In this document: piece by piece, positions 8,994-17,988 of the stretch
How positions within the stretch are numbered: the first letter of the stretch is position 1
How the letters are laid out: each line of letters opens with the position of its first letter
DNA from: CAVTGO01 sp963734275
GTDB taxonomy: Bacteria; Actinomycetota; UBA4738; HRBIN12
Reading direction: 5' to 3'
Assembly: GCA_963734275.1 (NCBI GenBank)
Contig: CAVTGO010000013.1
Span: 434,001 to 498,000, forward strand
Length of the DNA: 64,000 bases
Made by a program: the position numbers and the translations under genes
Notes under the pieces: model-generated
Database searches by the model: none
What the model was told of the DNA's origin: nothing
Seen by the model: only the letters and a program-made list of their open reading frames with translations

Positions 8994-9051
8994 CCGTCTA
9001 GCGTCCCCGCGGATGGTTCACTCAGGCGAGCCGAGGAGATGGGGAGGGCAG

Positions 9052-10098
9052 ATGGTGAAGCGCAGGAACGGGGCGATCGTCGCGCTGGTGGCGACGCTCG
9101 CGATCGTCGCGGCGGCGTGTGGCGGCGACGACGGCGGGGAAGGGAACACGGGCGCCGACGGACCGACGCCACAGGACGACCTCACGGGGACGATCACGGT
9201 CTCCGGGTCCTCGACCGTGCAGCCGATCACGAGCCTCGTGGCAGAGCTGTTCAACCAGGAGGTCGCCCCGGGCGTCGCCATCACGGTCGACGGTCCGGGT
9301 ACGAGCGACGGCTTCGTGCTGTTCTGCGACGCCGAGATCGACGTCCAGGACGCGTCTCGCGCGATCGAGGAGGAAGAGATCGCGGCCTGTGAAGCCAACG
9401 GCGTCGAGTACGTGGAGCTGGAGGTGGCCTTCGACGGCATCACCGTCATGACCAACCCGGCCAACCCGGTCGAGTGCCTGAACCTCGGCGACCTCTACGC
9501 CCTCACCGGGCCGGAGTCCGATGGCTTCGGCAGCTGGGCGGACGCGAACGACCTCGCTGCAGCGGTCGGCGGAACCGACAGCTTCCCAGACCTGCCGCTC
9601 GAGATCACCGCCCCCGGCGAGGAGTCCGGGACTTACGACGCGTACCTCGACCTCGCCGGGATCGAGGACACGGCGATCGCCCAGGGCGTGCCGGAGGACG
9701 AGGCCGCGGCAATGCGCACCGACTACCAGGCGTCGCCGGACGACAACGTGATCATCTCGGCGATGGAGGGCGCCGAAGGCGCGCTCGGTTACGTCGGCTT
9801 CGCGTTCGCCGAAGAGGCGGGCGACGCGGTCAAGGAGATCGCGATCGACGGCGGCGGCGGGTGCATCCTGCCGAGCCGCGAGACGATCGCGGACGGTTCC
9901 TACCCCCTGTCGCGCTCGCTCTACATCTACGTGAACACGACCGCGCTGGCTGAGAACCCAGCCCTGCAGGCGTTCACGGACTTCTATCTGAGCGACGCGG
10001 GCCTCCTTGAGGCGGTCCCCGAGGTCGGGTACGTCGAGCTCCCGGCCGACCGCATCGAGGCCACGAGGGCCGCCTGGGAGGCGGTCGCGGCCGCCTAG
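9052..10098 (+). CDS. pstS: Phosphate ABC transporter, substrate-binding lipoprotein
   Basis: 348 residues. The signal peptide ends in a lipobox (TLAIVAAAC, then GG), followed by an acidic linker. GTITVSGSSTVQPIT is the phosphate-binding loop of the PstS family, and DGPGTSDGF and ITAPGEESGTYDAY supply further ligand loops. It binds phosphate outside the cell and passes it to PstC/PstA. The ATG at 9052 follows a GGAG/GGGAGGG-type ribosome site. A PHO box lies upstream and a strong hairpin follows the stop, a common arrangement that keeps pstS mRNA above the rest of the operon. Confidence 0.95.
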   Translation: MVKRRNGAIVALVATLAIVAAACGGDDGGEGNTGADGPTPQDDLTGTITVSGSSTVQPITSLVAELFNQEVAPGVAITVDGPGTSDGFVLFCDAEIDVQDASRAIEEEEIAACEANGVEYVELEVAFDGITVMTNPANPVECLNLGDLYALTGPESDGFGSWADANDLAAAVGGTDSFPDLPLEITAPGEESGTYDAYLDLAGIEDTAIAQGVPEDEAAAMRTDYQASPDDNVIISAMEGAEGALGYVGFAFAEEAGDAVKEIAIDGGGGCILPSRETIADGSYPLSRSLYIYVNTTALAENPALQAFTDFYLSDAGLLEAVPEVGYVELPADRIEATRAAWEAVAAA

Positions 10099-10113
10099 GT
10101 TCCGCCGGTCCCC

Positions 10114-10144
10114 GGAGGGCCGGGCGCGACGCGCCCGGCCCTCC
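10114..10144 (+). terminator. Perfect hairpin between pstS and pstC (attenuator or mRNA stabiliser)
   Basis: A 14-base stem (GGAGGGCCGGGCGC pairs with 10131-10144) encloses a three-base loop GAC. No T-run follows, so it is not a classical intrinsic terminator. It lies 15 bases after the pstS stop and could block 3' exonucleases or reduce read-through into pstC. Confidence 0.75.
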
Positions 10145-10180
10145 CCGCCGGTCGGAGCCACGGAGTAGGCTCGCCCCTCC

Positions 10181-11119
10181 ATGGCCCTGAACGCCTCGAC
10201 GCCGCAGGTCACGCTGCAGCTCATGCGCGGCAGCGCTCGCCGCCGACGGAAGGAGCGGCTCGTGCGCGGCCTGTTCTTCGCGGCCGCGTTCCTCAGCCTG
10301 GTCATCAGCATCGCGATCGTGGCGGCGCTGCTCGGGGAGGCCGTGCGGTGGCTGTTCGGGATCGACATCGGCTGGCTCTGGTCGTCCGGGTGGTTCCCTC
10401 GGCAGGACCGGTTCGACGTCCTCACGCTCTTGTCGGGCACAATGATCATCGCCGGGACCGCGATGCTGGTGGCGGCGCCCCTCGGCCTCGGCGCGGCGGC
10501 GTATCTGTCCGAGTACGCGAGGCCGCGGACCCGGCGGATCCTCAAGCCGATCCTCGAGACGCTCGCGAGCATCCCGAGCGTCGTGCTCGGCTACTTCGCG
10601 CTCCAGTGGATCAACCCCGCGTTCGTCCAGACGATCTTCTCCACGGCCGGCACGTTCAACCTGCTCGCTGCGGGCCTCGGCGTGGGGATCCTCACGATCC
10701 CGCTCGTGGCTTCGGTGGCGGAGGATGCGTTGCACGCCGTTCCGCACGCGCTCCGGGAGGCCGCCTACGGCATCGGCTCCAGACGCCGGACGGTAACGAC
10801 GAAGGTCGTGTTCCCGGCCGCCGTCTCGGGCATCGTCGCGTCGCTGATCCTCGGCTTCTCGCGGGCTGTCGGCGAGACGATGGTCGTCGCGATCGCGGCA
10901 GGCGCGACGGGGGGAGCGCTGCGCACGTTCAACCCGCTCGAGCGCGGGCAGACGATGACCGGGGCGATCTCGTCGCTCGCGATCGGCTCGGACCAGGTCC
11001 GCGGCTCGGGGTTCGCGTTCGACAGCCTGTACTTCGTGGGACTCCTGCTGTTCGTGATCACCTTCCTGCTCAACGTCGTGAGCGAGCGGTTCGTTCGCCG
11101 GGTCCGGAGGCAGTACTGA
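10181..11119 (+). CDS. pstC: Phosphate ABC transporter permease PstC
   Basis: 312 residues, with six or so membrane helices. The family motifs are present: AAPLGLGAAAYLSEYA, ETLASIPSVVLGYFAL and the EAA loop ALREAAYGIGSRRRTVTTKVVFPAA, which contacts the ATPase. It forms the channel with PstA. TAGGCT at 10166-10171 lies 9 bases before the ATG, so a second, leaderless transcript may start here after the pstS hairpin. The stop overlaps the pstA start as TGATG. Confidence 0.95.
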   Translation: MALNASTPQVTLQLMRGSARRRRKERLVRGLFFAAAFLSLVISIAIVAALLGEAVRWLFGIDIGWLWSSGWFPRQDRFDVLTLLSGTMIIAGTAMLVAAPLGLGAAAYLSEYARPRTRRILKPILETLASIPSVVLGYFALQWINPAFVQTIFSTAGTFNLLAAGLGVGILTIPLVASVAEDALHAVPHALREAAYGIGSRRRTVTTKVVFPAAVSGIVASLILGFSRAVGETMVVAIAAGATGGALRTFNPLERGQTMTGAISSLAIGSDQVRGSGFAFDSLYFVGLLLFVITFLLNVVSERFVRRVRRQY

Positions 11120-12064
11120 TGGCGGTGACCTCGCCGGCCGACGTCCGGACCGTCGTGGACCTGGCGCTCCGCGGCAAGCGGCACGACGTCGGCGGACTGG
11201 TGTTCCGCCTGGCTCTGCTCGGGACCCTGCTCGTCGCCCTTCTGATCCTCCTGATCCTAATCGGGACCACCCTGATAGATGCGTGGCCGACACTGAGCGC
11301 GCGGGGCGCGGACTTCGTCACGAGCAACACGTCCAGCATCGATACGCGGGCGGGGGTCCGTCAGGGGCTCGTGGGGTCTCTGATCCTCACCGGTTTCGTG
11401 GCGGTTCGTCGCGGTGCCGATCGGGATCGCGGCCGCGATCTACCTCCAGGAGTACGCGCGGGACACGCGGACCAACCGCATCCTGATCACGAACATCCGC
11501 AACCTCGCCGGCGTTCCCTCCGTCGTCTACGGCATCCTCGGGCTCGTCGTCTTCGTGCAGGCGCTCCGGTCCTTCACGGGGCCGAACAGCTTCGGTCGCA
11601 GCTACATTTCCGGCGGGCTCACCCTCGCGGTGCTGGTGATGCCTATCACCATCCTCATCACGATGGAGGCTCTGCGCGCCGTGCCGAGGGCCATCCGCGA
11701 GGGGGCCTACGGCGTCGGGGCCACTCGCTGGGAGGTCATGCGGAGCCACGTGCTCCCGTACGCGGCGCCCGGGATCTTCACCGGCGCCATCCTGTCGCTG
11801 GCCCGGGCGTTCGGCGAGACCGCCCCCCTTCTTCTGGTGGGGGCCGTGACCGGCTACATCTCCACACCGCCCGGCCGTCCGCCGCTCGAGGTCCTCCAGG
11901 GCCCGTACACGGCCCTGCCCACCCAGATCTTCGCCTGGTCGAAGCTCCCCGGCGACGATTGGCGAGCCAACACGGCCGCTGCCATCATCGTGCTGCTGGC
12001 TGCCATCCTGATCGTGAACTTCATCGCGATCGTGCTGAGGAACCGATATGAGCGAAAATGGTGA
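11119..12064 (+). CDS. pstA: Phosphate ABC transporter permease PstA, frameshifted
   Basis: About 314 residues when repaired. Frame 1 encodes the N-terminal helix and ends in GSLILTGFVA; frame 2 continues FVAVPIGIAAAIYLQEYARD. The extra base lies at about 11401-11404 (GCGG where GCG is expected). After it, the normal PstA pattern follows: NLAGVPSVVYGILGL and the EAA loop AIREGAYGVGATRWEVMRSHVLPYA. The 3' end overlaps the pstB start by 17 bases. Because the two halves join exactly in family order, I take this as one working gene with a sequence error. Confidence 0.85.
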
Positions 12065-12959
12065 CCCGATGGACGTGACGGAGGAGGTGGCCGCCGTCGT
12101 GCCCGGGGTGGGCGATGGCACCGGCAAGCCCGGTGTGAGTGTGACGGTGGAGCGTCACGGGAGCCATCCCGACGCCGAGCGGGAGGTCGTGTTCGACGTC
12201 CGGGACCTCTCCGTCTACTACGGCGATTTCCGCGCGGTTCGCGATATCTCGCTGCCGATCCACCGCAACGAGATCACGGCCCTGATCGGTCCCTCGGGAT
12301 GCGGGAAGACCACGTTCCTGCGGTGTCTGAACCGGATGAACGACCTGATCGAGGACGCGCGCATCGTGGGTCAGGTCCTGTATCACGGCGTGGATCTCTA
12401 CGACGCGGAGGTGGACGCGGTTGAGGTGCGCCGGCGGATCGGGATGGTGTTCCAGAAGCCGAACCCCTTCCCCAAGTCGATCTACGACAACATCGCGTTC
12501 GGTCCGAAGATCGCCGGGTTCAAGGGGAACATGGACGAGCTCGTCGAGGAGTCGCTCCGCAGGGCGGCGCTCTGGGACGAGGTCCGCGACAAGCTGAAGG
12601 AGTCCGGGCTGGCGCTCTCGGGTGGGCAGCAGCAGCGACTGTGCATCGCCCGCGCGATCGCCACCAAGCCCGACGTGATCCTCATGGACGAGCCGTGCTC
12701 CTCGCTGGACCCGATCGCCACCCAGCGGATCGAGGACCTGATGCAGGAGCTCCTCACCGAGTACACCATCGTGATCGTCACCCACAACATGCAGCAGGCG
12801 GCGCGCGTGTCGGACCGCACCGCCTTCTTCACCGTCGACGTGAACGAGGAGACCGGTCAGCGAACCGGCACGATCGTGGAGTACGACCGCACCGAGACGA
12901 TCTTCACCAACCCCACCGACCCGCGGACCGAGGCGTACGTGACGGGGAGGTTCGGCTGA
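12048..12959 (+). CDS. pstB: Phosphate ABC transporter ATP-binding protein
   Basis: 303 residues. Walker A GPSGCGKTT, Q-loop in GMVFQKPNPFPKSIYDN, signature LSGGQQQRLCIARA, Walker B VILMDEPCSSLDP and the switch His in IVIVTHNMQQA are all present. FQKPNPFPKSIYDN is typical of PstB. It has an N-terminal extension of about 45 residues. An in-frame ATG at 12069 would avoid most of the overlap with pstA. Its stop overlaps the phoU start (TGATG). Confidence 0.96.
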   Translation: MSENGDPMDVTEEVAAVVPGVGDGTGKPGVSVTVERHGSHPDAEREVVFDVRDLSVYYGDFRAVRDISLPIHRNEITALIGPSGCGKTTFLRCLNRMNDLIEDARIVGQVLYHGVDLYDAEVDAVEVRRRIGMVFQKPNPFPKSIYDNIAFGPKIAGFKGNMDELVEESLRRAALWDEVRDKLKESGLALSGGQQQRLCIARAIATKPDVILMDEPCSSLDPIATQRIEDLMQELLTEYTIVIVTHNMQQAARVSDRTAFFTVDVNEETGQRTGTIVEYDRTETIFTNPTDPRTEAYVTGRFG

Positions 12960-13651
12960 TGGCGCGACCGCACTTCCACGAGGAGCTCGAGCGGATGGAG
13001 CTGGAGCTCCTGACGCTCGGCGAGCTGGCCGGAACGGCGGTCCGCCTGGCGGTGGACGCGGTCATGAACCACGACGACGCCATGGCCGAGGCCGTGATCG
13101 AGGGCGACGACGAGATCGACCGGATCTACCTCGAGCTCGACCAGGGGATGCTCGCGCTGCTCGCGCTCCAGGCGCCGGTCGCGGCGGACCTGCGGCTGGT
13201 CTCGGTGATCATGCACTCGAGCCTGCATCTGGAGCGGGTCGGCGACCAGGCGGTCAACATCGCGAAGGTCTACCTCGTGACGAGCGATCTGCCGAGTCAG
13301 GCGACGATCGTGCAGCAGATCGGCGAGATGGGGGACATCGTCGTCGAGATGGTGCGGACCGCGATGGACGCGTTCCGCCGGCGCGACCTGGACCTCTGCA
13401 CGAAGCTCCCCGCGATGGACGATCCGGTCGACCGGCTCAACCGCAACATGCACTTCGAGGTCGCCAAGCTCGCAGACGATCCGCAGGCGCTCGACTGGGG
13501 GATGCACATGAACCTCGCGGCGCGCGCGCTGGAGCGGGTGGGGGACAACGCCGTGGACATCGGCGAGCAGGTCGCATTCCTGCTGACGGGCGAGTTCCGC
13601 GAGTTCACGGACGCTTCCCATCCCGGCGGGGTCTGCGTCGATGACGACTGA
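12959..13651 (+). CDS. phoU: Phosphate signalling protein PhoU
   Basis: 230 residues, all helical, with two repeats of the PhoU three-helix bundle. The E/DxxxD-type metal-binding motifs are seen in HSSLHLERVGDQAVNIAK and NLAARALERVGDNAVDIGE. It links PstB to the PhoR kinase and keeps the Pho regulon off when phosphate is plentiful. Start at 12959 overlaps pstB by one base. Confidence 0.95.
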   Translation: MARPHFHEELERMELELLTLGELAGTAVRLAVDAVMNHDDAMAEAVIEGDDEIDRIYLELDQGMLALLALQAPVAADLRLVSVIMHSSLHLERVGDQAVNIAKVYLVTSDLPSQATIVQQIGEMGDIVVEMVRTAMDAFRRRDLDLCTKLPAMDDPVDRLNRNMHFEVAKLADDPQALDWGMHMNLAARALERVGDNAVDIGEQVAFLLTGEFREFTDASHPGGVCVDDD

Positions 13652-14337
13652 CGCGCGCGGATCCTGGTCGTCGAGGACGAGGAGTCGCTCGCCGACTCGG
13701 TCCGCTACAACCTCGAGCGCGAGGGCTATGTCGTCAGCGTTGCCGCCGACGGCCGTCGCGCGATCGAGCGGTTCCATACCGACGCCCCGGCCCTCGTGAT
13801 CTTGGACCTCATGCTGCCGGAGCTCTCGGGCCTGGACGTCTGCCGGATGATCCGCGCCGAGTCCAACGTGCCGATCATCATGGTGACGGCGAAGGACTCG
13901 GAGGCCGACAAGGTGGCCGGGCTCGAGCTCGGTGCGGACGACTACGTGACGAAGCCGTTCTCGGTTCGCGAGCTCGTCTCGCGCGTGCGCGCCAACCTTC
14001 GCCGGGTCCGGCCGGCCACACCCGCCGAGGCGGACGAGGTGCTCGCGGGCGGGCCGGTCCGGATGGACGTAGCTCGGCACGAGGTGAATGTCGGCGGCGA
14101 GGCCGTGGCCCTCCCGCCGAAGGAGTTCGAGCTGCTCGAGGCGCTTCTGCGACGGAAGGGGCGCCTGCTGACCCGGGAGTTCCTGATCGAGGAGGTCTGG
14201 GGACCCGGCTACTTCGGGGATACGACGCACCCTCGACGTCCACGTGAAGCGCTTGCGCCGCAAGGTCGAAGACGATCCGCACCGGCCGCGAGCATCTCGT
14301 GACCGTCCGCGGGCTCGGCTACAAGTTCGTCGACTGA
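13641..14337 (+). CDS. phoB: PhoB-type response regulator, broken by three frameshifts
   Basis: About 231 residues if repaired, the usual OmpR/PhoB length. The ATG at 13641 overlaps the phoU stop. One base is missing at about 13652-13660 (MTTDAR then RILVVEDEESLAD), one is extra at about 14222-14228 (GDT then RTLDVHVKRLRRKVEDD), and one is extra at about 14285-14290 (PHRP then EHLVTVRGLGYKFVD). The receiver has the phosphorylated Asp in LVILDLMLPELSG and the Lys in DDYVTKPFSV; the C-terminus is a winged helix. It should bind the PHO box at 8932-8993. Three errors in one gene could also mean real decay, but adjacent phoR and pst genes argue against it. Confidence 0.85.
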
Positions 14338-14419
14338 TGCGCGGCCACCCCGGCCTTGGATCCCGGGGGACGCTGTGGGATGATCGGCCCTCACGCCCCA
14401 GGCGTACCCGATCCAGGCC

Positions 14420-16498
14420 ATGGATACCGACCCTTCCCCGGCGCGCATGATGGCCTCGGAGCCCCGCTACCTGAACCGGGAGCTCTCGTGGCTCGAGTTC
14501 GACGCGCGCGTCCTGGCGCTGGCGGAGGATGCCTCGCTCCCGCTGCTCGAGCGGATCAAGTTCCTCGCCATCTTCGCCAACAATCTGGACGAGTTCTTCC
14601 AGGTCCGGGTCTCGGGCCTCCAGGAGCAGGTGGAAGCGGGCGTCGCGAAGACCTCGGCCGACGGGCTGACCGCGCCCGAGCAGCTCGAGGGCATCCGAGA
14701 GCGCTCGCGCGACCTGGTCGCCCGCGCCGCCGAGCTGTTCACGGTGGAGCTCGTCCCCGCGCTCGAGAAGGAGGGGATCCGCATCGTCCGCTCGGTCGAG
14801 GGGCTGGATCCCGCGGACCTGGAGTTCGTGGACCGCGAGTTCGGCCAGCGGATCTTCCCGGTGCTCACGCCGCTGTCGGTCGATCCCGCGCACCCCTTCC
14901 CGTACATCTCCAGCCTGTCGCTGAACCTCGCCGCGATCGTCCGGGACCCGACGACCGGCGAGCGTCGGTTCGCGCGCGTTAAGGTCCCGCCGCTGCTTCC
15001 CCGCTTCGTCGCGCTGCCCGACGGCGAGCGATTCGTGCCGCTCGAGACCGTGATCGCCGCGCACCTGGACCGACTGTTCCCGGGGATGGAGATCGCCGAC
15101 CAACACGCGTTCCGCGTGACGCGCGACGCCGATGTGGAGGTCGAGGAGGACGAGGCCGAGGATCTCCTCCTGGCCGTCCAGAGCGTCCTGCGCCGACGCC
15201 GCCGAGGGGCCTTCGTCGTGCGGCTCGAGGTCGACGAGACGATGAACCGCGAGGTGCTCGAGCTCCTGTTGCGCGAGCTCGACCTGGAGGAGCAGGACGT
15301 CTACCTGACGCCCGGGCTGCTGGATCTCGGCGCGCTGTGGGCGCTGCACGCGCTCGACCGACCCGAGCTGAAGCAAGAGCCGTGGGTACCCGTCACCCAG
15401 CCGAGGCTGACCGACGGCGACGACCCGCCCGACCTGTTCTCGGTGCTGCGGGCCGGGGACGTGCTCGTGCACCATCCCTACGACTCCTTCTCCTCGTCGA
15501 TCGAGGCGTTCGTCGAACAGGCGGCGCACGACCCTGCCGTGCTGGCGATCAAGCAGACCCTGTACCGGACCTCGACGCAGGAGAGCCCGATCCTTCGGGC
15601 CCTGATCCGCGCGGCCGAGCTCGGCAAGCAGGTCGTGGCGCTGGTGGAGCTGAAGGCGCGCTTCGACGAGGAGGCCAACATCGCCTACGCCCGCGAGCTC
15701 GAGCAGGCGGGTGTGCACGTCGTGTACGGCGTCGTCGGCCTGAAGACGCACGCGAAGATCTCGCTGGTGGTCCGGCGCGAGGCGGGCGGCGTCAGGAGAT
15801 ACGCCCATGTCGGGACCGGCAACTACAACCCCGTGACGGCGTCGTTATACGAAGACCTCGGGCTGCTGACGGCGGACGGCCGGGTCGGCGCCGACCTGAC
15901 CGACCTGTTCAACTTGCTGACCGGCTACAGCCGCCAGCGCGAGTACCGCTCGGTGATCGTGGCGCCGCACCATCTGCGTCAGCGCATGGTGGAACTGATC
16001 CGCAGCCAGGCCCATCCCGGCGGGCGGATCGTCCTGAAGCTGAACAGCCTGGTCGACCCGGAGATGATCGAGGCGCTCTATGAAGCGTCGACGGCCGGAT
16101 CCGACGTGGACCTGATCGTCCGCGGGATCTGCTGTCTGCGTCCGGGGATCCCCGACCTCTCCGAACGGATCCGCGTGCGGTCGATCGTCGGCCGGTTCCT
16201 CGAGCATTCGCGGACCTTCACCTTCGGCCTGCACGAGGAACGGACGCACTACATCGGATCGGCGGACCTGATGCAGCGCAACCTCGACCGGCGGGTCGAG
16301 GCGCTCGTACCGGTGTCGGACCCGGCCCTAGCCGAACGTCTCGACCAGATCCTCGACGTCCTGCTGCGGGACGACGTGCTCGCCTGGACACTCGGCCCCG
16401 ACGCCACCTGGACGAAGGTGCCGACCGAGCGCGGCGTGAACGCGCAAGAGCGGCTGCAGGAGATGGCCGTGGAGCGCGCGGGCTCGGATCGTCCGTGA
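14420..16498 (+). CDS. ppk: Polyphosphate kinase 1
   Basis: 692 residues. Polymerises the gamma phosphate of ATP into polyphosphate, reversibly. N-terminal part YLNRELSWLEFDARVLALA and ANNLDEFFQVRVSGL are family hallmarks. GLKTHAKISLVVRRE has the phosphorylated His, and FTFGLHEERTHYIGSADLMQRNLDRRVE the second conserved region. Its last bases overlap the next gene as GTGA (16495-16498). Placed directly after phoB, so it is probably linked to phosphate control. Confidence 0.96.
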   Translation: MDTDPSPARMMASEPRYLNRELSWLEFDARVLALAEDASLPLLERIKFLAIFANNLDEFFQVRVSGLQEQVEAGVAKTSADGLTAPEQLEGIRERSRDLVARAAELFTVELVPALEKEGIRIVRSVEGLDPADLEFVDREFGQRIFPVLTPLSVDPAHPFPYISSLSLNLAAIVRDPTTGERRFARVKVPPLLPRFVALPDGERFVPLETVIAAHLDRLFPGMEIADQHAFRVTRDADVEVEEDEAEDLLLAVQSVLRRRRRGAFVVRLEVDETMNREVLELLLRELDLEEQDVYLTPGLLDLGALWALHALDRPELKQEPWVPVTQPRLTDGDDPPDLFSVLRAGDVLVHHPYDSFSSSIEAFVEQAAHDPAVLAIKQTLYRTSTQESPILRALIRAAELGKQVVALVELKARFDEEANIAYARELEQAGVHVVYGVVGLKTHAKISLVVRREAGGVRRYAHVGTGNYNPVTASLYEDLGLLTADGRVGADLTDLFNLLTGYSRQREYRSVIVAPHHLRQRMVELIRSQAHPGGRIVLKLNSLVDPEMIEALYEASTAGSDVDLIVRGICCLRPGIPDLSERIRVRSIVGRFLEHSRTFTFGLHEERTHYIGSADLMQRNLDRRVEALVPVSDPALAERLDQILDVLLRDDVLAWTLGPDATWTKVPTERGVNAQERLQEMAVERAGSDRP

Positions 16499-17988
16499 GT
16501 CCGGCGAAGGCCGAACGCGAGGCCAAGCTCCAGGTTCCGCCCGGGTTCCGGCTCCCCGAGCTGGGCGGCGACGGCCTGGTCGCGTCCGCCCAAGAGACGG
16601 CGCGGACGGCCACCGTCTACGTGGACACGCCGGATCTCCGCATCGTCCGCTGGGGGGCGAGCTTGCGTCACCGCGATGGGGAGGGATGGACCGTGAAGCT
16701 GCCGCCCCGCGAAGACGGTTCGCTGCTCGTCCGGGACGAGCATGTGTTCGCCGGTTCCGCGCGCGGGGTTCCCGAGGCGGCGGCCGACATGCTCCGAGCG
16801 TACGTCCGCGGGGAACCGCTCGCCCCGGTCGTCCGGCTGCAGACGATCCGCCGGACCGTGGCGCTGACCGACGAGCTCGGACGCCCGGTCGCACAGGTCG
16901 TCGACGACGAAGTCTCGGTGATGGACGGGCGTCACGTGGCCTCCCGGTTCCGCGAGGTCGAGGTCGAGCTCGATCCGGCGGCCCCCGCCGAGGTCGCGGA
17001 GGGGCTCCTCGCCCGCCTAGGCGCCGCCGGCGCCGGACGGGTCGAGAACGTCCCGAAGGTGCGGCGCGCGCTCGGGCCTCGAGCGGACCTGCCGCCCGAC
17101 GTCGTCGCGCCCGACCTCTCGTCAACCTCCGTGGTCGACGACGTCGTGCGGGGTGCCCTCGCGAGCTCGGTGATCCGGTTGATCCGTCACGACGCGGGTG
17201 TGCGCATCGGCGACGATCCCGAGGACGTGCATCAGGCCCGCGTGGCGTCTCGGAGGCTGCGTTCGGACCTGCGGACGTTCCGGGACGTGCTGGAGCCGGC
17301 GTTCGCGTCGTCCTTGCGCGACGAGCTGCGCTGGCTGGGTGGCGAGCTCGGGGCGGTCCGCGACGCGGAGGTGCTGCGCGACCGCCTGCGCGGCCGGGCC
17401 GATTCGTCGCTCCCGGCGACCGACCGGCGTGCCGCGGAGCGCCTCCTCGCCCGGCTGGACGAGCGACGCGATGCCACGCGCGCCGCGCTGCTCGCCGCGA
17501 TGGACGGAGCGCGCTACGTCGAGCTGCTCGACCGCCTGGTGGCGGCGTCCGGCGATCCGGCGGTGCTGCCCGAGGTCGCCGGCATGGGGGCGGCCGAGGC
17601 GCTGCGCCCGGCGCTCGCTTCGCCCTGGAAGCACCTGCGTGGCGCTACCGAGGCCGCCCGCGCCGACCCGGCCGACGAGATGCTGCACGCCGCCAGGATC
17701 CGCGCCAAGCGCGCCCGGTACGCGGCCGAGGCGCTCGCGCCCGTGTTCGGCAAGCGCGCCCGGCAGTTCGCCGATGCCGCGGCCGATCTGCAGGACGTCC
17801 TCGGCGAGCACCAGGACGCCGTGGTCGCGGGGGCGTGGCTCCGCCACGCCGCCGCCGGCCCGGCGGGACAGGCGTTCGTCGCCGGCGAACTGGCCGCGCT
17901 CGAGGCCGCGGCCGCGCGGGCCGCCCGCGACGCCTGGCCCGGCGCGTGGAAGGCCGTGTCGCGCAAGCGACTACGCTTCTGGGCGTGA
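16495..17988 (+). CDS. CYTH and CHAD domain protein (polyphosphate-associated)
   Basis: 497 residues. The CYTH domain (residues about 1-200) has the ExExK signature (EREAKLQV) and the acidic and basic residues of triphosphate tunnel enzymes. The CHAD domain (about 215-497) is helical with conserved His and Arg residues (DVHQARVASRRLRSDLRTF, MLHAARIRAKRARYAAEAL). CHAD domains are known to bind polyphosphate. Start GTG at 16495 overlaps the ppk stop as GTGA. It may bind or trim the polyphosphate made by Ppk. Confidence 0.93.
   Translation: MSPAKAEREAKLQVPPGFRLPELGGDGLVASAQETARTATVYVDTPDLRIVRWGASLRHRDGEGWTVKLPPREDGSLLVRDEHVFAGSARGVPEAAADMLRAYVRGEPLAPVVRLQTIRRTVALTDELGRPVAQVVDDEVSVMDGRHVASRFREVEVELDPAAPAEVAEGLLARLGAAGAGRVENVPKVRRALGPRADLPPDVVAPDLSSTSVVDDVVRGALASSVIRLIRHDAGVRIGDDPEDVHQARVASRRLRSDLRTFRDVLEPAFASSLRDELRWLGGELGAVRDAEVLRDRLRGRADSSLPATDRRAAERLLARLDERRDATRAALLAAMDGARYVELLDRLVAASGDPAVLPEVAGMGAAEALRPALASPWKHLRGATEAARADPADEMLHAARIRAKRARYAAEALAPVFGKRARQFADAAADLQDVLGEHQDAVVAGAWLRHAAAGPAGQAFVAGELAALEAAAARAARDAWPGAWKAVSRKRLRFWA

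Noticed and set aside
9016..9026. Extra PHO-box unit GTTCACTCAGG near the pstS start
   Set aside because: It fits the 11-bp phase but is isolated and lies after the likely transcription start, so I did not include it in the PHO-box feature.
12857..15808. Long open frame on the minus strand opposite phoU, phoB and ppk
   Set aside because: It is antisense to well-supported genes, has low-complexity Arg/Leu/Asp-rich sequence and no family match; this is typical of GC-rich DNA. Similar long frames opposite cphA (29870-32929) and the PAS kinase (45806-48376) were rejected for the same reason.
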